Program-made: the position numbers and the translations under genes
In this document: one piece after another, positions 4,625 to 10,726 of the stretch
Numbering within the stretch: the stretch's first letter is position 1
Layout: every line of letters begins with the position of its first letter
From: Christensenella sp. UBA941
GTDB taxonomy: Bacteria > Bacillota > Clostridia > Christensenellales > UBA941
NCBI GenBank assembly: GCA_002293365.1
Contig: DBDD01000027.1
Coordinates: 2,903 to 13,628, forward strand
DNA length: 10,726 nucleotides
Direction: 5' to 3'
The notes under the pieces: generated by a model
What the model was told of the DNA's origin: nothing
The model's database searches: none
The model's input: only the letters and a program-made list of their open reading frames with translations

Positions 4625-7318
4625 ATGCGCACATCCACTCCCGATTCCAATAAATACTCAAAAGCACGCTTTTTTTGGGCAAAAAAGCCCGTACAAAGCG
4701 GCGAACCTCGATATCTGCCGCTCTATACACATCTATCGGACGCGGCGGAAACCGCCAGACGCCTATGGAATACTTGGTTCCCCGAAAATATAAAGCGGCG
4801 TTTTTCGCCGGAGCATTATATTTTTCTTGCCGCCGCGCACGATTTAGGCAAAGCTACTCCCGCTTTTCAAACAAAACAGTCCCATATTACCAGTCCTGAA
4901 TTGAACCAAATCTTACTCGAAGCTCTAATTAGCGCAGGCTTCAATTTCAACAAGAGTTATTCCGACGCTTCGAAAACGCGTCACGAGCTGGCGTCGCACG
5001 CTATCCTGGCGCGTCATAAGCTGCATGACAGTCTGTGCGTAGTTTTAAGCGGCCACCACGGCAAGCCGCCAAGCGCAAGGCAGCTAAACGATATAAACGG
5101 CTATGCGGCGCATTTCGGCTTCGACGATTATCGGTGGAAGGAGGCGCAAGACACGCTCTTCCACGACGCGCTCGCGCTAGCCGGGCTTTCGCTTGAAGAA
5201 GCGCGCTCGCTGCGGTTCACGCGCCCCGACCAAGCGCTTTTATCCGCTATGATAATCCTCGCCGACTGGATCGCCAGCGACGAAACGCTTTTTCCGCTAG
5301 TCGATTTCGACGATTACTCCCCCATCGATTCGGCCAAACGCGCCGAATCCGCGCTCGCAAAGCTCGCTTTACCCCATCGCTGGACGCCGGATACGGGCGG
5401 ATTCGGGCTATTCGAACAACGCTTCGGCATCGACAATTTCGAAAGAAAGGTACGCCCGGTTCAGGCGAAAGCGTTGACAGTCGCCACGTATATGGAACCC
5501 GGCATCATGATAATCGAAGCGCCGATGGGCGAAGGAAAAACCGAGGCCGCTTTAGCCGCCGCCGAGGTGCTGGCCGGTAAGAACGGACTGCGCGGAGTCT
5601 ACTTTGCGTTGCCTACCCAGGCGACCTCCAACGCAATGCTCAAGCGCATAAAAGACTGGATCGAAAAGTTCGATACCGAAGGAGAAAAATATAGCATACG
5701 CCTCGCGCACGGCAAAGCGGAGCTAAACGAGACTTATCGCAGCATAAAGCTGTCCGGCGACATATCTATGGATGGCGGCGAAGAAAATGCCGTCTTTGTT
5801 CACGAATGGCTCAACGGGCGAAAAAAAGGCTTGCTTGCGGACTTCGCGGTCGGCACTATCGACCATGTGCTAATGGCGGGGTTGAAACAAAAGCATCTCG
5901 TTTTGCGCCACTTGGGGCTCGCCGGCAAGGTTATTATACTCGACGAGGTACACGCCTACGACGTTTATATGAATAGCTTCCTGCTTATGGCGCTGGCGTG
6001 GTTAGGGGCATATGGCGCGCCTGTAATCGTGCTGTCGGCAACCTTGCCCTCGTCGCGGCGGCGCGAGCTATTAGACGCCTATACCGGCAAAATTAACGAG
6101 CCCGTTCAATCGCTCGCCTATCCGCTAATAACCTATACCTGCAACGGCAAAGTCGAATGCGAGGAGATAACAAATGACGCGCGCCGCTCGCGCGAAGTTT
6201 CGCTTCGCCGCATAGGCGGCGGCGCGCTTGCGGCCGAACTGGAAAGCGCGCTTTCCGGCGGCGGCTGCGCGGGCGTAATAGTCAATACGGTCGGACGCGC
6301 TCAAAGGATATATCTTGAGCTCGCGGAGCGCTTTGGCAAAGAACGCGTCTACCTCCTGCACGCGCGGCTTTTGGCGCGCGAACGCTCTAAGCTCGAAGAC
6401 GAGCTGGCTGAAATGCTTGGCCCGCCTGGAAAGACAAAAAACCGCCCGGAAAACCCCGACAAGATGATTCTTGTCGGTACCCAGGTTATCGAACAATCGC
6501 TGGATTTCGATTTTGACATCCTCGCAAGCGATTTGTGCCCAATGGATTTGCTCCTACAGCGCATCGGGCGGCTGCACAGACATAGGCGCGAACGCCCTAC
6601 GAAGCTACGCGAGGCAACTTGTCTCGTGCTGGAAACCGAAGGCGAGCTGGAAAGCGGCGCGGAGGCGATTTACAAAGCATATCCCCTACTGCGCACGCGC
6701 GCGCTGCTGCCGGACAAGGTTTGCCTGCCGGAAGATATTCCTCGCCTCGTCGCCGGGGTTTACGACGACGAAAACAGCGAAGAATTTGCCGAGACGCGCA
6801 ATTCATATAAAACAAATAATGAAAAAAGAATAATGTCCGCAAAAACATTTCAAATCGGCAAGCCCGCCGCCGAACGAAAGACGCTGGTCGGCTGGCTGGA
6901 TACGAAATTGCGCGACGACTCCGAAAAGCGCGGGGAAGCCGCCGTGCGCGACGGCGCGGATTCTATCGAAGTAATCGTAATACAGCAGCGCGCGTCATAT
7001 CTGCGTCTACTGCCCTGGATAGAAGATGGACGAGCCATTCCAATCGGAATTCCCGACAACGATCTAGCTATCACGCTCGCCGGATGTTCCATTCGCCTGC
7101 CGGCGATGTTTGGCGGAGAATGGATCGTAGATAGAGCTATCAAGGAATTGGAGGAGCGAATGGCTGCTCTGGGCTTGGACAAGACGTGGTACGCGTCGCC
7201 CTTCCTTAAAGGCTCCCTTTGCCTCGTTCTTGACGAAAATCTGGAGGCGGCGCTTTGCGGCTGCCCTCTTCGATACGACGAAAAACTAGGGCTGGTACAT
7301 GAAAAGGAGGCGCGATAG
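4625..7318 (+). CDS. cas3: Cas3 helicase-nuclease (type I-E)
   Basis: 897 residues from ATG 4625, close to E. coli Cas3. The frame is open back to a TTG at 4535, but only 4625 has a ribosome binding site (AAGGGTGA). Cas3 is recruited by Cascade to nick and processively degrade target DNA. The N-terminal HD nuclease domain shows H36, the H72-D73 pair in AAHDLGKATP, H120/H125, the GHHGK motif (143-147) and D214/D219. The superfamily 2 helicase follows: motif I APMGEGKTE (299-307), motif II DEVH (440-443), motif III SAT (471-473), VGTQVIEQSLDFDFD (617-631) and motif VI QRIGRLHRH (645-653). An AT-rich linker (about 726-744) precedes the accessory C-terminal domain. All catalytic motifs are intact. 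The TAG stop abuts the cas8e ATG with no gap, so this Cas3 is made from the Cascade operon rather than a separate unit. Confidence 0.97.
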   Translation: MRTSTPDSNKYSKARFFWAKKPVQSGEPRYLPLYTHLSDAAETARRLWNTWFPENIKRRFSPEHYIFLAAAHDLGKATPAFQTKQSHITSPELNQILLEALISAGFNFNKSYSDASKTRHELASHAILARHKLHDSLCVVLSGHHGKPPSARQLNDINGYAAHFGFDDYRWKEAQDTLFHDALALAGLSLEEARSLRFTRPDQALLSAMIILADWIASDETLFPLVDFDDYSPIDSAKRAESALAKLALPHRWTPDTGGFGLFEQRFGIDNFERKVRPVQAKALTVATYMEPGIMIIEAPMGEGKTEAALAAAEVLAGKNGLRGVYFALPTQATSNAMLKRIKDWIEKFDTEGEKYSIRLAHGKAELNETYRSIKLSGDISMDGGEENAVFVHEWLNGRKKGLLADFAVGTIDHVLMAGLKQKHLVLRHLGLAGKVIILDEVHAYDVYMNSFLLMALAWLGAYGAPVIVLSATLPSSRRRELLDAYTGKINEPVQSLAYPLITYTCNGKVECEEITNDARRSREVSLRRIGGGALAAELESALSGGGCAGVIVNTVGRAQRIYLELAERFGKERVYLLHARLLARERSKLEDELAEMLGPPGKTKNRPENPDKMILVGTQVIEQSLDFDFDILASDLCPMDLLLQRIGRLHRHRRERPTKLREATCLVLETEGELESGAEAIYKAYPLLRTRALLPDKVCLPEDIPRLVAGVYDDENSEEFAETRNSYKTNNEKRIMSAKTFQIGKPAAERKTLVGWLDTKLRDDSEKRGEAAVRDGADSIEVIVIQQRASYLRLLPWIEDGRAIPIGIPDNDLAITLAGCSIRLPAMFGGEWIVDRAIKELEERMAALGLDKTWYASPFLKGSLCLVLDENLEAALCGCPLRYDEKLGLVHEKEAR

Positions 7319-8908
7319 ATGACCTTACCCGAGTTTAACCTGCTGGACGAACCTTGGATTCTCGCGAGCGACAGCAACGGAAAAACAATTATGCTCTCGA
7401 TTAAAGACGTATTCGCCCGCGCGCACGAGCTTGGCGCGCTTTCCGGCGAGCTGCCAACGCAGGACGCCGCCATTTTGCGGCTATTGCTTGGCATACTCCA
7501 TGCAGCCTTCCCCTATACGGATGAAAACGGAAGCGCAATACCCGAAGGCGGCGTTCTCGATTTTTGGGAGCGCATTTGGGCGAGGGGAAGTTTTCCGATG
7601 GATGCGATCGAGAGATATTTACTGCGCTATCGGGAACGATTCTGGCTCTTTCATCCTGAGCGGCCATTCTATCAGATTGCCGACATGGACAAGGGCACGA
7701 CCTACAGCGCTTCCAAGCTGATCGGCGAGCTCTCCGAAAGCTCGAACAAGCTAAGACTGTTCCAAGCCCGTACCGGCAGCGCTAAAGCATCGTTAAGCTA
7801 CGACGAAGCCGCGCGCTGGCTCCCGTATTTGATCGCGTTTGACGACACTTCCTCCAAGCCGACGCGAGGCGATACGAAGCTGCCGTCTCCGGGCGCGGGC
7901 TGGCTGGGCAAGCTCGGCATGCTCTACGCCGTAGGCGCAAACCTATTCGAAACGCTATGGCTAAACTTAGTACTAACAAACGATAACGGCGAGCGCTGGG
8001 ATACGGGCGGCGCGGCGTGGGAGCTCGATAAGCCCCGCATTGCCGAACGCGTAGAGATCGCGTTCCCATCAAGCCAAGCGGCGCTTTTGACGCTGCAATC
8101 CCGCCGGATATTGCTCGAACGCGATCTAAACGGCGTAATAGGTTTTCGATTGCTGGGCGGCGACTTTTTTCAGCGGGAAAATGCTTTTATAGAGCAAATG
8201 ACTCTTTGGCGCGCCTCTAAAGACCGCGAGGACGCATATACGCCCAAACGGCACGATATTGCCAGGCTTTTGTGGCGGGATTTTACATCACTTTTTGTAA
8301 AGACAAACAACGCGCATATTCCGGGCGTCGTGCGCTGGTTGAGCGAGCTGCAAGAGGATCGGCTTATAAAAGCGCAACAAGTCCGATTGCGGGCTTCGTC
8401 GGTACAATATGGCGACAAGGACTTTTTTGTAACGGATATCTTCGACGATACGCTATCGATCAACGCGGCGCTTTTATCCAATCTCGGCGAAGCTTGGAAC
8501 ATAAGAATCACAAACGAAATCGACATTATCGAAAAAGTCATAAACCATCTCGGCTTCTTCGCCTCCGAGCTTGCGGAGGCTTCCGGCGATTCGCCAGGTG
8601 GAACGGGGCGGCGCCGAGCCGCGCGCGAAGAGGCGTATTTCCGTCTGGACGTCCCCTTCCGCGAATGGCTAGCAAATATCGACCCGGCTAAGAACGATAT
8701 CGACGTCGCCATAAAAGTATGGCGGAGTAAAGCGTATCGAGAAATCATGCGTTTGGGGCAAGAACTAATAGCCGAAGCCGGCGATCGAGCGTATATAGGC
8801 CGTACTGTCAGAGAAAACAAGCGCGAGGAACTCCTTACCGCTCCAAAGGCATACAACAAATTTATCTACCTAGTTCGAAAAACTTTTGATTTTACAGGGG
8901 AGGGATGA
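7319..8908 (+). CDS. casA: Cascade large subunit Cas8e (Cse1/CasA)
   Basis: 529 residues, slightly longer than E. coli Cse1. In Cascade this subunit recognises the PAM, helps open the target DNA and recruits Cas3. Family features in order: FNLLDEPWI (6-14), TQDAAILRLLLGIL (47-60), YRERFWLFHPERPFYQ (104-119), the region around residues 155-175 with WLPYLIAFD, and GAGWLGKLGMLYAVGANLF (182-200) followed by ETLWLNLVL. The last 150 or so residues are predicted helical, matching the C-terminal helical bundle. AAAGGAGG at 7303-7310 lies inside the cas3 end and is eight bases from the ATG, which directly follows the cas3 stop. The TGA at 8906-8908 is overlapped by an out-of-frame ATG at 8905. Family assignment is secure; PAM specificity cannot be read from sequence. 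Confidence 0.95.
   Translation: MTLPEFNLLDEPWILASDSNGKTIMLSIKDVFARAHELGALSGELPTQDAAILRLLLGILHAAFPYTDENGSAIPEGGVLDFWERIWARGSFPMDAIERYLLRYRERFWLFHPERPFYQIADMDKGTTYSASKLIGELSESSNKLRLFQARTGSAKASLSYDEAARWLPYLIAFDDTSSKPTRGDTKLPSPGAGWLGKLGMLYAVGANLFETLWLNLVLTNDNGERWDTGGAAWELDKPRIAERVEIAFPSSQAALLTLQSRRILLERDLNGVIGFRLLGGDFFQRENAFIEQMTLWRASKDREDAYTPKRHDIARLLWRDFTSLFVKTNNAHIPGVVRWLSELQEDRLIKAQQVRLRASSVQYGDKDFFVTDIFDDTLSINAALLSNLGEAWNIRITNEIDIIEKVINHLGFFASELAEASGDSPGGTGRRRAAREEAYFRLDVPFREWLANIDPAKNDIDVAIKVWRSKAYREIMRLGQELIAEAGDRAYIGRTVRENKREELLTAPKAYNKFIYLVRKTFDFTGEG
8897..8904 (+). promoter_or_regulatory. Shine-Dalgarno that fixes the cse2 TTG start
   Basis: GGGGAGGG ends directly against the ATG at 8905, too close to serve it. 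Its GGAGG core (8899-8903) is eight bases before TTG 8912, the only candidate start in the cse2 frame downstream of the in-frame TGA at 8906. Confidence 0.75.
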
Positions 8909-8911
8909 CCA

Positions 8912-9544
8912 TTGGCACAGGAAAACGAGCTGAGCTCTTTCGTGCTCGGCAAAATCAGGCTTTTGGATATGGAGACGCCCTGGGCGCGCGGTATGCTCGC
9001 GAAGCTTCGGCGCGGCGTCGGCAAATCGCCGGGAGAGCTGCCGGAGCTATGGGAAGCTACGCTAATCGACGCTCCGGAAGCCTGGAATGGCCGCGACGGC
9101 GTGCCTAGCTTCGAACAAAACGCGGTACATGCGGCGCTGACGCTCTACGCGCTGCACCGCCAGGGTAAAACCGGCAGCATGAACTTAAAAGAAGGCGGCT
9201 CCCTAGGCGCTGCGGCAGCGCGGCTGGTAGACGCCGGCGGCGGCAATTTCGACGCGGTCAAGCGCAGATTCGACGCAGTCGTAACCGCCTCGGATTTTCT
9301 CGAACTCGCACACCACGCCCGCGGTATCGTTCAGCTTCTAAAAGCGGCCGATATCAAGCTGGACTATCCGCGCTTCGCGCTCGATCTCTTTTATTATCAA
9401 ATCCCATCCCAATTGAATCATGTACGGCTGCTATGGGGCCAGGCGTTCTATGGAGTACTGAATAGAGCAAAAGACGAAAAAGACGGAAAAGACGGAAAAG
9501 ACGGAAGAAACGGCAAGGAAGGAAAGGAAGGAAAAGCCGAATGA
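8912..9544 (+). CDS. casB: Cascade small subunit Cse2 (CasB)
   Basis: 210 residues starting at TTG 8912. Two Cse2 copies line the belly of Cascade and stabilise the R-loop. Visible family traits are the all-helical composition, the basic ARGMLAKLRRGVGKSP segment (25-40), FEQNAVHAALTLYALHRQG (67-85), VKRRFDAVVTAS (116-127) and the C-terminal core with YYQIPSQLNHVRLLWGQAFY (161-180). The core ends near residue 185, already somewhat longer than E. coli Cse2 (about 160). Beyond it comes a charged tail of seven triplets (188-208, DEK-DGK-DGK-DGR-NGK-EGK-EGK), which lies outside the usual fold. An ATG start would be available only at codon 20 (8969) and would remove N-terminal sequence. The stop overlaps the cas7e start (ATGA at 9541-9544), indicating coupled translation. 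Confidence 0.92.
   Translation: MAQENELSSFVLGKIRLLDMETPWARGMLAKLRRGVGKSPGELPELWEATLIDAPEAWNGRDGVPSFEQNAVHAALTLYALHRQGKTGSMNLKEGGSLGAAAARLVDAGGGNFDAVKRRFDAVVTASDFLELAHHARGIVQLLKAADIKLDYPRFALDLFYYQIPSQLNHVRLLWGQAFYGVLNRAKDEKDGKDGKDGRNGKEGKEGKAE
9473..9535 (+). repeat. Seven tandem 9-base units in the 3' end of cse2
   Basis: Units start at 9473, 9482, 9491, 9500, 9509, 9518 and 9527. Two are identical (GACGGAAAA) and the rest vary by one to four bases. They encode D/E/N-G/E-K/R triplets. The tract is purine-only except for a few C residues, and it contains AAGGAAGG twice (9515-9522 and 9524-9531). The second copy is nine bases before the cas7e ATG and is the likely ribosome binding site. It most likely arose by replication slippage. 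Confidence 0.85.
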
Positions 9545-10632
9545 AAAAAGTAATATATGTAGATTTTCACGTTTTACAAAACGTACCGCCGAGCTGCCTG
9601 AACCGTGACGATACCGGCAGCCCCAAAAGCGCCGTCTACGGAGGCGTTCGCCGCGCGCGCATATCGTCGCAGGCATGGAAGCGCGCGATGCGCCTGATGT
9701 TCCTCGACTATTTCGATCCGTCGGAGCTGGGCAGCCGTACGAAGCTCGTCTTCGACCTCGTCGCCGAAGAAATCCAAAATCTTAGGCCGGATACCTCCTT
9801 CGAGGAAGCTATGGCAAAGGCTAAAACCGTACTGGATAAAGCAAAAGTTAAGGCGTCTAAAACTAAAGGCGAGGAAAACAAGCTTGCGGCGCTGTTCTTT
9901 ATCGGCGCGCAGCAGGCAAAGAACCTCGCTTCTCTGGCGGCAGGCGAAGCCGAGGCTTCAGAAAAAGAAATCCTCGACGCGCTGAAGAAAAACAACGCCG
10001 TGGACGTGGCTCTATTCGGCAGAATGGTCGCGGATAATCCTCTTATCAACTGCGACGCGTCTGCCCAGGTTGCCCACGCCATATCGACGCACAAGGTCGA
10101 TAACGAATACGACTTCTTTACCGCCGTGGACGATCTCGCGCCCGAGGATACCACAGGCGCCGGCCATATGGGAACCGTGGAATACCACTCGGCTACGATG
10201 TACCGCTACGCGACTGTCGCGGCGCATAATCTCTACGAGCAGCTCGGCAGCGACGCAGACGCGCTAAGCAAGACGATCCGCGAATTCGCCAGAGCCTTCG
10301 TTTGCTCTTTACCTTCCGGCAAGCAAAACACCTTTGCCGCCAACACCGTACCCGACGCCGTTTTTATCGCTTTGCGCACCGACAGGCCGCTAAGCATTGC
10401 TAGCGCCTTTGAGACGCCAGTAAGCAGCAAGGGCGGTATTGGAGGATTCCTGCCCGCCTCGGCGCAGGCGTTGGAAAAGTACGCGCTGGACGTCTATAGA
10501 GACGGCTTTTGTCTGCGCCCGGCTAAATCCTATATAGCGGGCCGTTATCTCGATAATCTGGGCGAGCGCCTTCCTTTTGACGAGCTCATAGAGGCGCTGG
10601 GCGCGGACGCCGCCGAGATGGTGCGCCCATGA
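9541..10632 (+). CDS. casC: Cascade backbone subunit Cas7e (Cse4/CasC)
   Basis: 363 residues, the usual length for this family. Six copies polymerise along the crRNA spacer to form the Cascade backbone. The N-terminus carries the strongest signature: VDFHVLQNVPPSCLNRDDTG (7-26) then SPKSAVYGGVRRARISSQAW (27-46) and KRAMR, which combine the RRM core and crRNA-contacting residues. A lysine/alanine-rich helical section (about 94-155) matches the variable helical thumb domain. Downstream are CDASAQVAHAISTHKVDNEYDFFTAVDDL and GAGHMGTVEYHSATMYRYA pieces typical of the family, and SLPSGKQNTFAANTVPD. The ATG overlaps the cse2 stop by four bases, and the ribosome binding site lies inside the cse2 tandem repeat. 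Its own TGA overlaps the cas5e ATG by four bases. Confidence 0.97.
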   Translation: MKKVIYVDFHVLQNVPPSCLNRDDTGSPKSAVYGGVRRARISSQAWKRAMRLMFLDYFDPSELGSRTKLVFDLVAEEIQNLRPDTSFEEAMAKAKTVLDKAKVKASKTKGEENKLAALFFIGAQQAKNLASLAAGEAEASEKEILDALKKNNAVDVALFGRMVADNPLINCDASAQVAHAISTHKVDNEYDFFTAVDDLAPEDTTGAGHMGTVEYHSATMYRYATVAAHNLYEQLGSDADALSKTIREFARAFVCSLPSGKQNTFAANTVPDAVFIALRTDRPLSIASAFETPVSSKGGIGGFLPASAQALEKYALDVYRDGFCLRPAKSYIAGRYLDNLGERLPFDELIEALGADAAEMVRP

Positions 10633-10726
10633 GTACGCTGCTTCTGCGCCTTGCCGCCCCTTTGCAGTCCTGGGGACTGGGCGATAAGTTCGAGCAGCGC
10701 GGCACCGCGCGCGAGCCTACCAAGAG
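10629..10726 (+). CDS. casD: Cascade subunit Cas5e (CasD), 5' part only
   Basis: Only the first 32 codons are in the window; the gene runs off the right edge. MSTLLLRLAAPLQSWG followed by F-E-Q-R-G-T and REPTK is the hallmark N-terminus of Cas5e, which caps the crRNA 5' handle in Cascade and contacts Cas8e. The ATG overlaps the cas7e TGA (10629-10632). No good Shine-Dalgarno precedes it, so translation is probably coupled to cas7e. Cas6e, cas1, cas2 and a CRISPR array would be expected further right, but none is seen here. Confidence 0.93.
   Translation, partial: MSTLLLRLAAPLQSWGLGDKFEQRGTAREPTK

Noticed and set aside
6850..7494. Antisense open frame (214 codons) across the cas3-cas8e junction
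   Set aside because: It spans the ends of two well-supported genes on the other strand, shows no recognisable domain, and has low-complexity serine/arginine content.
8170..8859. Long antisense open frame (229 codons) opposite cas8e
   Set aside because: It lies wholly inside a gene with clear family motifs, has no ribosome binding site, and its serine/arginine-rich product looks like a mirrored-codon artefact of GC-rich coding DNA.
8905..9108. Small plus-strand frame starting at ATG 8905
   Set aside because: It is out of frame with cse2, its arginine/alanine-rich product is a shadow of cse2, and the Shine-Dalgarno touches the ATG with no spacing.
9473..9535. Possible CRISPR-like or minisatellite noncoding repeat
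   Set aside because: Units are nine bases with no spacers and stay in the cse2 reading frame, so it is a coding tandem repeat.

Overview
The window reads as chromosomal DNA from a GC-rich, low-complexity-poor member of the Firmicutes (Clostridia-like). The main reasons are a T-box leader with the canonical GGTGGTACCGCGG element in front of hisS, the hisS-aspS gene pair, strong AGGAGG-type ribosome binding sites, and the family-level look of the proteins. The exact lineage cannot be fixed from the sequence alone.

Layout. Bases 1-302 hold the 3' part of a T-box leader (conditional terminator at 236-279). It carries an extra element at 69-129 made of two inverted, diverged copies of a hairpin unit. 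hisS (303-1568) and aspS (1706-3490) follow, separated by a hairpin-rich 137-base spacer. A new promoter-like site at 3533-3538 then precedes a small RseC/MucC-family membrane protein (3590-4048) and a classical thioredoxin (4077-4406). A strong intrinsic terminator (4423-4464) closes this housekeeping block.

After an AT-rich 160-base gap, a type I-E CRISPR-Cas operon begins and runs off the right edge: cas3 (4625-7318), cas8e/cse1 (7319-8908), cse2 (8912-9544), cas7e (9541-10632) and the start of cas5e (10629-10726). All junctions are abutting, 3-base-spaced or overlapping by four bases, so the genes are almost certainly co-transcribed and translationally coupled. Cas8e, Cse2, Cas7e, Cas5e (and Cas6e, expected next) would form Cascade, which binds crRNA-matched DNA; Cas3 would be recruited to nick and degrade it. 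No CRISPR array, cas6e, cas1 or cas2 lies inside the window.

No wholly new system is visible; the CRISPR locus is canonical in order and motifs. The less ordinary points are the covarying double-hairpin repeat inside the hisS leader, a T-box-like sequence in the hisS-aspS spacer, a seven-fold (D/E/N)-(G/E)-(K/R) tandem tail on Cse2 whose DNA also supplies the cas7e ribosome binding site, a TTG start for cse2, and an RseC-thioredoxin pair.
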